A stretch of 64,000 nt of DNA from UBA7672 sp965279085 (GTDB taxonomy: Bacteria; Pseudomonadota; Alphaproteobacteria; Caulobacterales; Hyphomonadaceae): contig OZ257149.1 of NCBI GenBank assembly GCA_965279085.1, positions 744,001 to 808,000 of the forward strand, read 5' to 3'. Below the pieces are notes generated by a model. It saw only the letters and a list, made by a program, of their open reading frames with translations. It had not been told where the DNA came from and did not search any database. Positions 1-8,278 of the stretch are shown piece by piece. The position numbers and the translations under genes are program-made. The first letter of the stretch is position 1. Each line of letters opens with the position of its first letter.

Positions 1-218
1 TCGACATGAGTGGCTACGGATACACCACCGTGCGCGCCTCGGCGGACGAGCTGGAAACCGAGTTCGTGTGCATTTCTCCGCCGGCCACCCGCAGCGAACG
101 CGATGACGGCGGACCTCTGCGGTACCGCGTCGTCCATCGCGTCGCGCGCTGGAAGCCGGGGGAGCGGCCGCAGATGCGACCGGAGGTCATCGAGGGCGAC
201 CCGGGGCTTTCGACGTAA
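1..218 (+). CDS. PhoD-like alkaline phosphatase, C-terminal fragment
   Basis: Only the last ~72 codons are inside the window; the reading frame enters at base 3 and ends with TAA at 216-218. The visible residues (GYGYTTVRASADELETEFVC, then a GGPLRYRVVHR stretch and an EGDPGL ending) look like the C-terminal tail of PhoD-family phosphodiesterase/alkaline phosphatases, which are normally ~500 residues and exported by the Tat route. The catalytic metal site would lie upstream, outside the window, so activity cannot be judged. It converges on the Ca/Na antiporter gene with a 23-base gap. The family call rests only on this tail. Confidence 0.6.
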   Translation, partial: DMSGYGYTTVRASADELETEFVCISPPATRSERDDGGPLRYRVVHRVARWKPGERPQMRPEVIEGDPGLST

Positions 219-241
219 CCTGAACTCTGGCCGAAACCGCG

Positions 242-1240
242 TCAGTCCGCTGTCTGCGCGTCCGGGGCGATGATCATGTTGCCCACGCCCTCGAACGACC
301 AGTTGTTCACCAAGCCGAGGATGTAGACGCCGTAGAGCACCAGGAACAGCAGGCCCGTGACGATGCCGACGCGGCGGTGGAGGAAGATCACGAGCGTGAC
401 GAGGATCGCGGCAGCGGCCATGGCCCAGTTGCTGAAGGCCGTGAATTCCGGGCTGAGCGCGGTGCGCGGGCCGAGGACGCCGACCACGCCGCCGACGCCG
501 AGAATGTTGAAGATGTTGGAGCCGATGATGTTGCCCATGGCGACATCCGACTGCTTGCGCACCGCGGCCGCGACGGTCGCGCCGATTTCCGGCAGCGAGG
601 AGCCGACGGCCAGCAGCGTGAGGCCGATGATGCGCTCGGAGATCTGCATCTCCTTGCCGAGCGTGATGCCGCCATCGACCAGCAGGCGCGCACCGAGCGG
701 CAAGCCGACGAGGCCGATCGCAATCAGCATGATCATGCGCCAGAATGGCGTGTTCATGATTGCGATCTCGTCCTTGGTGTCCTCCGTCATGTCATCGCGC
801 GAAATCATCCAGGCGAGCACTGCATAGATGGCGAGCACGACAAGGAAGATCATGCCGACGATCTGCGTCAGGCCGAAAAACATGGTGACGCCGATCCACG
901 CGGCCGTGCAGGCCAGCATGAAGAAGGCGGTGATGCGCATGCGCGGCGCATCGGTCGTGATCGGGAAGATCAGCGCGGGCAGCGCCAGCACCAGCAGTAT
1001 GTTGGCGATGTTGGAGCCGATGATGTTGCCGTGCGCGAGGCCGGAATAGCCGTTGGTGGCGGCCTGCACGCCGATCAGGAATTCAGGCAACGACGTGCCG
1101 AAGCCAATGATCAGGATGCCAACGAGCAGCGGCGAGACGTTCGACTTGTAGGCGGCGGCGAGCGCGCCGCGGACGATGCAGTCGCCTGAATAGATCAGGA
1201 CGGCAAAGCCGATGATCAGGAAGACGATCGAGGCTGACAT
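242..1240 (-). CDS. Calcium/sodium antiporter (CaCA family, YrbG-like)
   Basis: This 332-residue inner-membrane protein has about ten hydrophobic segments arranged as two homologous halves. Each half carries the CaCA alpha-repeat signature: GNIIGSNIANIL at about residues 72-83, and GNIIGSNIFNILGV at about 237-250. The acidic residue and SLPE sequences before each repeat (TSLPEFLIG, SSLPEIGATV) are the usual ion-coordinating positions. Members exchange Ca2+ for Na+ (some also move K+). The length is normal for bacterial YrbG/CaxA types. It starts with ATG at 1240. Upstream on the same strand lies only the 26-codon gene at 1285-1365, so the two may be co-transcribed. Confidence 0.9.
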   Translation of the reverse strand: MSASIVFLIIGFAVLIYSGDCIVRGALAAAYKSNVSPLLVGILIIGFGTSLPEFLIGVQAATNGYSGLAHGNIIGSNIANILLVLALPALIFPITTDAPRMRITAFFMLACTAAWIGVTMFFGLTQIVGMIFLVVLAIYAVLAWMISRDDMTEDTKDEIAIMNTPFWRMIMLIAIGLVGLPLGARLLVDGGITLGKEMQISERIIGLTLLAVGSSLPEIGATVAAAVRKQSDVAMGNIIGSNIFNILGVGGVVGVLGPRTALSPEFTAFSNWAMAAAAILVTLVIFLHRRVGIVTGLLFLVLYGVYILGLVNNWSFEGVGNMIIAPDAQTAD

Positions 1241-1284
1241 GTCGTTGGCCTCCCCCTGTGATCAGTCGCCCCCGTCCGGCGACG

Positions 1285-1365
1285 CTAGTCGATGCGGCGG
1301 TATTCGATGATGTTAAGCAGGCCGAACACCGCAACAACAGCAACAATCGCCCAAACAGCCGCCAC
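1285..1365 (-). CDS. 26-residue single-span membrane peptide (GTG start)
   Basis: A very small gene. GTG at 1365-1363 is preceded by a perfect AAGGAG (1377-1372) with a 6-base spacer, and the frame runs 26 codons to TAG. The translation is MAAVWAIVAVVAVFG, then LLNIIEYRRID: about 16 hydrophobic residues that would span the membrane once, followed by a short charged tail (EYRRID). The strong ribosome-binding site, the clean amphipathic layout and the position 44 bases upstream of the antiporter gene support a real gene. Its job is unknown. It could be a regulator or subunit of the antiporter, or a free-standing small membrane protein. Confidence 0.6.
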   Translation of the reverse strand: MAAVWAIVAVVAVFGLLNIIEYRRID

Positions 1366-1436
1366 GGTATTCTCCTTCAGACTTGCCTATAGCCGGTCTA
1401 TGCCTGTCCGGCCCCACCCACCGCAAGGCCTTCACC

Positions 1437-1898
1437 TTGAGAAAACCTACCCTTCGTGACCGGATATTCCAGTCGTACTGGCGATTTCAGCGGCCCGCGA
1501 CGCTCGGCGTACGGGGTGTTGTTGTGGATGAGCAGGGCCACGTCCTGCTTCTGCGCCACACCTACACGCCCGGATGGCATTTCCCCGGGGGCGGCGTGGA
1601 AAGGCGCGAAACCGCTGCGCAATCGTTGATCCGGGAGCTGCACGAAGAAGCGGGAATCAGGGCGGCGGCGGATGCGCTCGAACTGGTCTCGATCCACGCC
1701 AATCACCTGTTTTTCCCGAACGACCATGTGCTTGTGTACCGGATAAAGGCGTGGACGCAGGGCGAGCCGACACAAAAAGGCGAGATCGCGGAGGTTCGCT
1801 TCGTCGATCCGCTGAACCCGCCCGATGGGGTGACCGCGGGCACAAAGCGCCGTCTGGATGAGCTTTTCGCCGGCAAGCCACGCAGCGAAGCGTGGTGA
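1437..1898 (+). CDS. NUDIX hydrolase
   Basis: The 153-residue protein has a complete Nudix box: GGVERRE, seven residues, then RELHEEAGI. This fits the consensus GX5EX7REUXEEXGU, with the metal-binding EE pair intact. NUDIX enzymes hydrolyse nucleoside diphosphates linked to another moiety; the substrate cannot be read from the sequence. No ATG fits the N-terminus. I prefer TTG at 1437 (AAGG at 1424-1427, 9 bases upstream), which gives LRKPTLRDRIFQSYWRF before the first beta strand. The frame stays open upstream to another TTG at 1383. The gene is divergent from the antiporter/peptide pair. Confidence 0.8.
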   Translation: MRKPTLRDRIFQSYWRFQRPATLGVRGVVVDEQGHVLLLRHTYTPGWHFPGGGVERRETAAQSLIRELHEEAGIRAAADALELVSIHANHLFFPNDHVLVYRIKAWTQGEPTQKGEIAEVRFVDPLNPPDGVTAGTKRRLDELFAGKPRSEAW

Positions 1899-2002
1899 TC
1901 CGCCGCGCGGCCGGGGCGCCTCTTCCCCAGTTTGCGCGTCAAACGGCCATTGATTTGCAGTAATGTTTGGTCATCACTGCGGCCCGGACGTGGAGGACGT
2001 GA

Positions 2003-2590
2003 ATGCGCCTGGGTTCGATCCTGATGACCGCCGCCGCGCTGGTCCTGACGGGCTGCGGCGATCCGGAAGCCGACACAACATCGGCGGCGACCAATGGCGC
2101 GCTCGAGGGCGATGCCGTGCTCATCTCCACCGCGCAGAAGATCAGCGACGCCATTGGCGGATGCGAGAAGCCGGCTGATGCGCAGATCGAATCGAAGGTC
2201 GTGGGGCTCGAGAAGGGCGCCATCGTGATACTGGGCTGCAGCCAGGGCGCTTATTCGAGCACGCATCGCCTGTTCGCGGTGCGCGGCCCGGACAAGCTCG
2301 AACTGCTGTCGGTGCCCGACTATGACACCGACGGCTGGTTCGCGAGCGATCAGGCCAGCATGGCCGAACTCGACGCGGGCAACGAAACGCTGACGACCTT
2401 CCGCAAGAGCGCCGGGCATGGCGGCTGCGGATCGGAAGGCACGTACCACTGGGACGGCGTGCGCTTTGCGCTGCAGGAGCTGCGCTGGCAGGACTGCACG
2501 CCGGACGCGAAGGGCCCGCCCTTCCCGGTCATCTGGCCGACGCAGATCGGCACCGAGTCCGATCCCAATGGCGTGACGCCCGCGCCCTGA
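2003..2590 (+). CDS. Putative lipoprotein of unknown function (DUF1176-like tail)
   Basis: The 195-residue product begins MRLGSILMTAAALVLTGCGD, a short lipoprotein signal with lipobox LTGC, so it should be lipid-anchored. GGAGG lies 5 bases before the ATG. The mature part has several cysteines (GGCEK, LGCSQG, HGGCGSEG, QDCTP) that may form disulfides. It ends with a YHWDGVRFALQELR / PPFPVIWPT pattern reminiscent of DUF1176-type periplasmic proteins, but this is a weak resemblance. It stands alone between the NUDIX gene and the convergent clpA. Confidence 0.65.
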   Translation: MRLGSILMTAAALVLTGCGDPEADTTSAATNGALEGDAVLISTAQKISDAIGGCEKPADAQIESKVVGLEKGAIVILGCSQGAYSSTHRLFAVRGPDKLELLSVPDYDTDGWFASDQASMAELDAGNETLTTFRKSAGHGGCGSEGTYHWDGVRFALQELRWQDCTPDAKGPPFPVIWPTQIGTESDPNGVTPAP

Positions 2591-2651
2591 GCCCGACCCA
2601 ACTCGGCCAGCACGCACTCGTGGTTCGAGGGGCGTACGCACAACCGCAAAC

Positions 2652-2681
2652 AAAAAAGGGCGGCTCCTGCGAGCCGCCCTT
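2652..2681 (-). terminator. Rho-independent terminator of clpA
   Basis: A perfect 11-bp stem (AAGGGCGGCTC / GAGCCGCCCTT) with a CTGC loop lies 20 bases after the clpA stop. Read on the minus strand it is followed by a run of six T residues, the usual intrinsic terminator form. It could also stop the lipoprotein transcript from the plus strand, though the T tract there is poor. Confidence 0.85.
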
Positions 2682-2701
2682 CTGCATTCCGGGTCTGAGC
2701 C

Positions 2702-5011
2702 CTATTCAACCGCTTCCGGTTCGGGCTTTTCCTTCGTCGTGGCCTTGGGCTCGGCGATGAACTTGAACGACAATTTGTCGGGGTCGTTCTTGTCGATGTC
2801 GATCTTCACGCCGCCGCCCTTCTGGAGCGAACCAAACAGGAGTTCGTCGGCCATCGGTTTCTTGACGTGTTCCTGGATGAGCCTGCCGAGAGGACGCGCG
2901 CCGAACGCTTCGTCGTAGCCGCGCACGGCCAGCCATTTGCGGGCTTTCGGCGTGAGCGCGATCGTGACGTTGCGGTCCGCCAGCTGGGTTTCCAGCTGGA
3001 GGATAAACTTGTCGACGACCATCTCGATGATTTCCTGCGACAGGCCGGCGAAGCCGATCGTGGCGTCGAGGCGGTTGCGGAATTCGGGAGTGAACAGGCG
3101 TTTGATCGCCTCTTCATTCTCGTCCTCGCGCTTGCCGCGGCCGAAGCCGATGGATTCTTTCGCAGCATCCGATGCGCCGGCGTTCGTGGTCATGATGAGG
3201 ATCACGTTCCTGAAGTCGACCTTCTTGCCGTTCGAGTCGGTCAGCGTGCCGTTATCCATCACCTGCAGGAGGATGTTGAACAGGTCCGGGTGCGCCTTCT
3301 CGATCTCGTCGAGCAGCAGGACGCAGTGCGGATGCTGGTCGACGCCATCGGTCAGCAGGCCGCCCTGATCGAAGCCGACATAGCCCGGAGGCGCGCCGAT
3401 GAGACGCGAGACCGTGTGGCGCTCCATGTATTCCGACATGTCGAAGCGCAGCATCTCGACGCCGAGGATGGACGAGAGCTGTTTAGCCACCTCCGTCTTG
3501 CCGACGCCAGTGGGGCCGGAGAACAGATAGCAACCGATCGGCTTGTTCGGTTCGCGCAGGCCAGCGCGGGCAAGCTTGATCGCGGTGGCGAGCGCCTGGA
3601 TCGCCTTGTCCTGGCCGAAGACCACGCGCTTGAGATCGGTCTCGAGCGACTTGAGCTGTTCGGCGTCCGACTTCGAGACCTGCTTGGCGGGAATGCGGGC
3701 CATCTTGGAGATGACGACCTCGACTTCCTTCGCGCCGATCTGCTTGCGGCGCTTGCCTTCCGGCAGCAGCCATTGCGCGGCCCCGGCTTCGTCGATCACG
3801 TCGATCGCCTTGTCCGGCAGCTTGCGGTCGGTGATGTATTTCGCCGACAGGTCCACCGCCGTGCGGATGGCTTCGTTCGTGTATTTGAGGCCGTGGAATT
3901 CCTCGAAGTAGGGCTTGAGGCCCATCACGATCTTGATCGTGTCCTCGATAGTCGGCTCGACCACGTCGATCTTCTGGAAGCGGCGGGCGAGCGCCCGGTC
4001 CTTCTCGAAGTGCTGGCGATATTCCTTGTACGTCGTGGAGCCCATGCAGCGCAGCGTGCCTGACTGAAGCGCGGGCTTCAGCAGGTTCGACGCGTCCATC
4101 GCGCCGCCGGAGGTTGCGCCGGCGCCGATGACGGTGTGGATCTCGTCGATGAAGAGGACGGCCTTCGGCTGCTCCTCAAGCTCTTTCACGACAGCCTTCA
4201 GACGTTCCTCGAAGTCGCCGCGATAGCGGGTGCCGGCAAGCAAGGCGCCCATGTCGAGCGAGTAGATGACGGCGTCCGCAAGAATGGCGGGCGCTTCACC
4301 GTCGACGATCTTCTTGGCGAGCCCTTCAGCAATGGCGGTCTTGCCGACGCCTGGATCGCCCACAAGCAGCGGGTTGTTCTTGCGGCGGCGGCAGAGAACC
4401 TGGATCGCGCGTTCGACTTCCGCGTGGCGACCGATGAGCGGATCCGTCTTGCCCTCGCGGGCCTTCTGGTTGAGGTCGACGCAATAGGCGCCGAGCGCCT
4501 CGCCGACCGGTTTCGTGGCGTCGTCTTCTTTCTCACCAGCTCCTTCGACAGGCTTGGGCTTCGACATGCCCGGCTTCTTGGCGACGCCGTGCGAGATGTA
4601 GTTCACCGCGTCGTAGCGCGTCATGTCCTGCTCCTGCAGGAAGTACGCGGCGTGGCTGTCGCGCTCGGCGAAGATCGAGACGAGTACGTTGGCGCCCGTG
4701 ACTTCGTCTTTCGACGAAGACTCGACGTGGAGCACGGCGCGCTGGACGACGCGCTGGAACGCGGCCGTCGGATGCACCTGCCCGCCGTCTTCCACGACGA
4801 AGGAGGCGCAGTCGTTGTCGAGATAGTTGGCGAGATCGCGGCGCAGCTTCTCGATATCGAGCTTGCAGGCCGTCATCACCTCGGCTGCATCCTCGTCCTC
4901 GGTGAGGGCGAGCAGCAGGTGTTCTAGCGTGGCGTATTCGTGCTTTCGGTCCGCGGCCAGTGACAGGGCGCGTTCGAGAGCACGTTCAAGGCTGGGTGTC
5001 AGGGAGGGCAT
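2702..5011 (-). CDS. clpA: ATP-dependent Clp protease ATP-binding subunit ClpA
   Basis: This 769-residue AAA+ unfoldase has the full ClpA plan. There is a ClpN double-repeat domain (residues 1-145), then a D1 ATPase with Walker A GDPGVGKTAIAEG (~219) and Walker B LFIDEIHT. The D2 ATPase follows with Walker A GPTGVGKTEVAKQ (~499) and Walker B LLLDEIEKA. There is no long middle coiled coil, which separates it from ClpB, and the linker carries IGADA-like protease-docking sequence features typical of the family. It feeds N-degron and other substrates into ClpP in the cytosol. It lies 9 bases downstream of clpS, and the two form an operon. The Lys/Glu-rich C-terminal tail (KATTKEKPEPEAVE) is longer than in E. 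coli. Confidence 0.96.
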   Translation of the reverse strand: MPSLTPSLERALERALSLAADRKHEYATLEHLLLALTEDEDAAEVMTACKLDIEKLRRDLANYLDNDCASFVVEDGGQVHPTAAFQRVVQRAVLHVESSSKDEVTGANVLVSIFAERDSHAAYFLQEQDMTRYDAVNYISHGVAKKPGMSKPKPVEGAGEKEDDATKPVGEALGAYCVDLNQKAREGKTDPLIGRHAEVERAIQVLCRRRKNNPLLVGDPGVGKTAIAEGLAKKIVDGEAPAILADAVIYSLDMGALLAGTRYRGDFEERLKAVVKELEEQPKAVLFIDEIHTVIGAGATSGGAMDASNLLKPALQSGTLRCMGSTTYKEYRQHFEKDRALARRFQKIDVVEPTIEDTIKIVMGLKPYFEEFHGLKYTNEAIRTAVDLSAKYITDRKLPDKAIDVIDEAGAAQWLLPEGKRRKQIGAKEVEVVISKMARIPAKQVSKSDAEQLKSLETDLKRVVFGQDKAIQALATAIKLARAGLREPNKPIGCYLFSGPTGVGKTEVAKQLSSILGVEMLRFDMSEYMERHTVSRLIGAPPGYVGFDQGGLLTDGVDQHPHCVLLLDEIEKAHPDLFNILLQVMDNGTLTDSNGKKVDFRNVILIMTTNAGASDAAKESIGFGRGKREDENEEAIKRLFTPEFRNRLDATIGFAGLSQEIIEMVVDKFILQLETQLADRNVTIALTPKARKWLAVRGYDEAFGARPLGRLIQEHVKKPMADELLFGSLQKGGGVKIDIDKNDPDKLSFKFIAEPKATTKEKPEPEAVE

Positions 5012-5020
5012 TAAGCGTGC

Positions 5021-5350
5021 CTAGTCCTCGCGTTCTCGGGTGCATTGAAGAGGGTGTTCGTTCCGGCGGGCCAGGTCCATGACCTGGGCCACCTTCGTTT
5101 CGGCGACTTCGAGTGGATATACGCCGCAGACGCCGACCCCGTAGTTGTGCACGTGGAGCATGATCCGAGTCGCTTCCTCCCGCGACTTGTTGAAGAAGTG
5201 CTCGAGCACCAGAACGACGAACTCCATGGGAGTATAATCGTCGTTCAGGAGCAGCACCCGGTACATGGACGGCTTCTTGGTTTTCGGCTTCGCACGTGTG
5301 GCGACGCCGACCTCCTTTGCCGGGTTCTGGGTGATGCGCTTGTCGGTCAT
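5021..5350 (-). CDS. clpS: ATP-dependent Clp protease adaptor ClpS
   Basis: The ClpS adaptor binds N-end-rule substrates and hands them to ClpA. The core motifs are intact: YRVLLLNDDYTPMEFVV, the pocket-forming helix with HFFNKSREEATRIMLHVH, and GVCGVYPLEVAETKV. I start at ATG 5350 (MTDKRITQNP), giving 109 residues, because this matches family length and has AGGA just upstream. The frame is open 24 codons further to 5422, but that extension (Gly/Pro-rich) looks untranslated. It is the first gene of the clpS-clpA operon and diverges from dacF across a ~420-base region. Confidence 0.95.
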   Translation of the reverse strand: MTDKRITQNPAKEVGVATRAKPKTKKPSMYRVLLLNDDYTPMEFVVLVLEHFFNKSREEATRIMLHVHNYGVGVCGVYPLEVAETKVAQVMDLARRNEHPLQCTRERED

Positions 5351-5770
5351 TGGTCCTGGGGTGGCCTGAAGTGGGGGTCGTGTCCCACCGTGGACAGTAA
5401 ACGGCGGGTTTCCACTCCCCATTAGATATTAATCCGGGGCCGCAGTGCTAGGGGCTGTGCCGCGTTAGCTCCGGTTATGCGCTCCGGGGGCCACGATACG
5501 CAGCGTCCGCCATCGTTTGCACAAAGTCCGGGCCGATGGTTAAGGCTCGCGCATCGCTGGAACCGGACTGCGACAAACCTTGCACGGTTCATGCACGATT
5601 AAGCGAAGCGCCGCTCTACTTGGGCGGGAGCAGACCCAAAGATGGGCAGCCGGGAAGAAAATCGTGCCAGCCTGCATAACAGGGGTGACGTAACTTAAAG
5701 ATTGGGTAAGCTCGCCGTTGGACCCTCAATCTGTCTTTGTATGTGCTTCTGATAGAGGAATCCCTTGCGT
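5351..5770. promoter_or_regulatory. Divergent clpS/dacF intergenic region with CtrA-like half-sites
   Basis: About 420 bases contain no convincing gene. They must hold promoters for clpS (minus) and dacF (plus). TTAA-N7-GTAA at 5695-5709 differs by one base from the CtrA consensus TTAA-N7-TTAA known in Caulobacterales, and lone TTAA elements occur at about 5538 and 5601. GAGGAA at 5755-5760 is the dacF ribosome-binding site. No strong hairpin is evident. Confidence 0.4.
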
Positions 5771-7003
5771 ATGAAGACGATCTTCCCGATCGCCTGGATC
5801 CGTAAGGTGGCTGCAGTTCTGGCGGTCGCCCTGCTCACTGCCGCGCCCGCATGGGCTGGCGGCAAATACGCCTCGATCGTCATCGATCTCGATACGAACC
5901 AGGTGCTCCACGCCCGAGATGCCGATGAATCAAGGCATCCGGCGTCCCTGACCAAGGTCATGACCCTTTACCTCGTTTTCGACGCCCTCGATTCCGGCAA
6001 GCTAAAGCTTACCGAGCGGATGAAGGTGTCCAAGGCCGCCTCCCGCGCCCAACCGTCCAAGCTGGGCCTGAAGTCCGGCGCGACCATCAAGGTCGAGGAT
6101 GCGATTCGCGCCCTAGTGACCAAATCCGCCAACGACGTCGCCATCGTGTTCGCCGAACGCCTCGGCGGCACCGAAGCCAAGTTCGCGACCAAGATGAACG
6201 CCAAGGCCAAGGAACTGGGGATGATGTCCACCACGTTCCGGAACGCCTCCGGCCTGCCCGACAAACGCCAGATCACGACCGCCCGCGACATGGCGAAGCT
6301 GGCTGAGTCCGTCTATGCGGACCACAAGGACCGTTACAACTACTTCTCGCTGTCCTCGTTCACGTGGAACAAGCGGAAATACGCCAACCACAACGAGCTC
6401 CTGAAGAAGGTTCAGGGCGTGGATGGCATCAAGACCGGCTTCACCAACGCTTCCGGCTACAACCTGATGGCCTCCGCCGAGCGCGATGGCCGCCGGGTGA
6501 TCGCCGTCATGCTGGGCGGTTCCACCGGCCGTTCGCGCGACGCCCACGTCGCGGACCTGCTGGAAGCCGCCTTCCTCGAGATCAACGGCGTTGTCGCCAG
6601 CGACGACCTGCGCACCCGGATCGCTTTCGGCGACCGTGGCAACACCTCGGCCGATGCTCTGGCCATGGCGCAGCTTCGCAAGCTGACCGAGGGCAACGAC
6701 GTGGCCCTGGTTTCGGCCACGGACCCGGCTCTGGTGGCGGAACTGGAAGAAGGCACGACGGAAGAGGGTGAAGGCGCTTTCGAGGAAGACGTCGCCCAGG
6801 GTGATAGCGAAGCCCTCGCGGATCCGATCGGCGACCTGATCGAAGCCTCGCCGGGAGCCGCGGTTGCCTCGACCCCGATCGCATCGACCGAAGTGATCGT
6901 TCCGGCCTCGGAAGCAATCCTGATCACCAGCGAAGTGGCCGCGGGTTCCGCCCCGGCGCAGGCCTCGCTGGATCAGCTGGCGATGCCGGTCACCCGGCCG
7001 TAA
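5771..7003 (+). CDS. dacF: D-alanyl-D-alanine carboxypeptidase (DacF/PBP5 family)
   Basis: A penicillin-binding protein that trims the terminal D-Ala from peptidoglycan stem peptides in the periplasm. It has a signal peptide (MKTIFPIAW, hydrophobic core, APAWA cleavage), then the three active-site motifs: SLTK (PASLTKVMT, SxxK), SAN (KSANDVA, SxN) and KTG (GIKTGFTNASG). The C-terminal ~100 residues are acidic and low-complexity (EEGTTEEGEGAFEEDV), with no obvious amphipathic anchor helix. TTG at 5765 is closer to the GAGGAA ribosome-binding site, so the true start could be two codons earlier. Confidence 0.93.
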   Translation: MKTIFPIAWIRKVAAVLAVALLTAAPAWAGGKYASIVIDLDTNQVLHARDADESRHPASLTKVMTLYLVFDALDSGKLKLTERMKVSKAASRAQPSKLGLKSGATIKVEDAIRALVTKSANDVAIVFAERLGGTEAKFATKMNAKAKELGMMSTTFRNASGLPDKRQITTARDMAKLAESVYADHKDRYNYFSLSSFTWNKRKYANHNELLKKVQGVDGIKTGFTNASGYNLMASAERDGRRVIAVMLGGSTGRSRDAHVADLLEAAFLEINGVVASDDLRTRIAFGDRGNTSADALAMAQLRKLTEGNDVALVSATDPALVAELEEGTTEEGEGAFEEDVAQGDSEALADPIGDLIEASPGAAVASTPIASTEVIVPASEAILITSEVAAGSAPAQASLDQLAMPVTRP

Positions 7004-7018
7004 GGCTCGGCTTTCTGC

Positions 7019-7357
7019 TTACTTCACGCGCTTCCAGCGTAGCGGCTTGCCGCCATCGCGGGTCACTTCCCCGCGCGCTTCCGCATCCAGCTGAACGGTC
7101 TTGGCCCACCATCCTTGCGTGGTTCCCCACGTAGCTGCAGGCAGCGCCTTCTTCATCAGCACCATCATTTCGGACTGGGTCACGCCCGGCCCGGTCTTCG
7201 GCATGACTTTCAGGAAGGCCTTGCGGGCCGCCTCGTACTTGTCCGCATCGCGCGGATAGGTCTTGCCGGGCGCATTGACGTTCAGCGTCTGGACGATGCG
7301 CTTCTCGGCCTTCTTCGCCGGTTTCTTTGCGGGGGACTTCGCGGGTTTCTTTGCCAT
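7019..7357 (-). CDS. Small basic protein, DUF6958-like with histone-H1-like tail
   Basis: The 112-residue protein has a Lys/Ala/Pro-rich N-terminus (PAKSPAKKPAKKAEKR) like an H1/AlgP tail. It joins a compact domain whose pattern (LNVNAPGKTYPRDADKYEAA ... GWWAKTVQLDAEARGEV ... KPLRWKRV) I recognise as similar to DUF6958 family proteins. The function is unknown; the tail suggests nucleic-acid contact, which is inference. It follows mipZ on the same strand with a ~29-base gap and could be the last gene of that operon. It converges on dacF. Confidence 0.7.
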   Translation of the reverse strand: MAKKPAKSPAKKPAKKAEKRIVQTLNVNAPGKTYPRDADKYEAARKAFLKVMPKTGPGVTQSEMMVLMKKALPAATWGTTQGWWAKTVQLDAEARGEVTRDGGKPLRWKRVK

Positions 7358-7386
7358 GCGCGGAGGCTAGCGCAGGATAACCGGGG

Positions 7387-8274
7387 CTAGAAGCTGATTT
7401 CCTTGCCTTCGAGGCCGGGCAGTTTGAGGACGATCATCAGGTCGCGGATTTCCTGGCGGGCGGCGACGTGGCTCATCGTGAAGGCGACGCCGGAGTTGGA
7501 GTCCGTCAGGTCGAGCAGGCTGAGACCCATCGGGAACAGCTCGCGGTAGATCACCCTTTCAGAAAGTCCTGGCGCGATGCGGAAGCCGACGCGGCGGGAA
7601 AGGTTGTCGAGGGCCTCGCCCACGCGCTGCTTGTTGCGCGCATCCAGCGGCGACATGCGGTTGCGCATGACGATCCAGTCGATCGGGCGGCGGGTCGCCT
7701 GAGCCTTCTGTTTCCGGCATTCCCAGACCAGTTCGGCATAGAAGCTGGGGCGGGCAACCTCGAGCGTGTGCGGGTCAACGTCGCCCAGCAGGTCGAAGTC
7801 CACGAAACTATCGTTCAGCGGCGTGATCAGCGTATCGGCTGCGGAATGGGCGATGCGCGAGAGGAAGGTATCGCCGCCGGGGGCGTCGATGATGATGAAA
7901 TTGCACTTTTCCGACAGGCGTTTGAGGCTGTCCTCGAAATGCCGGGCTTCCTCGGCCTCAGCGGCGTCGAGGTCGCGGGCCTGGCTGGCGTCGATGCGCG
8001 CGACTTCCGGCATCGGCAGCGGCGCGCCCGTGTTGCGGATCCAGCGCGAGCGGTTCTCGATATAGCGGGCAAGCGAGCGCTGGCGGACGTCGAGATCCAT
8101 CACCCCGACCGTCATGCCCATGCGCAGCAGGCCGACGCACAGGTGCATGGCGACGGTGGATTTACCCGCCCCACCCTTTTCGTTGCCGACAACGATCGTG
8201 TGCGCCAGCCGGCTCTGGCCGGGCGCCTCACGTTCTGTCGTGGCATTGGGAGCAGTCATTACGGTCGTGGCCAT
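7387..8274 (-). CDS. mipZ: Division plane positioning ATPase MipZ
   Basis: The 295-residue ParA/MinD-type ATPase has a deviant Walker A motif, GNEKGGAGKSTVAMHL (~31-46), followed by the MipZ-type LDVRQRSLARYIENR segment and switch II region IIIDAPGGDTFLSR. MipZ forms a bipolar gradient through ParB and DNA binding and blocks FtsZ assembly away from midcell in Caulobacter-type alphaproteobacteria; the motif spacing and the neighbouring panC fit MipZ better than ParA or MinD. A ~20-residue extension precedes the P-loop strand. It is 4 bases downstream of the SPOR-like gene, which suggests co-translation. Confidence 0.93.
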   Translation of the reverse strand: MATTVMTAPNATTEREAPGQSRLAHTIVVGNEKGGAGKSTVAMHLCVGLLRMGMTVGVMDLDVRQRSLARYIENRSRWIRNTGAPLPMPEVARIDASQARDLDAAEAEEARHFEDSLKRLSEKCNFIIIDAPGGDTFLSRIAHSAADTLITPLNDSFVDFDLLGDVDPHTLEVARPSFYAELVWECRKQKAQATRRPIDWIVMRNRMSPLDARNKQRVGEALDNLSRRVGFRIAPGLSERVIYRELFPMGLSLLDLTDSNSGVAFTMSHVAARQEIRDLMIVLKLPGLEGKEISF

Positions 8275-8278
8275 GGAC

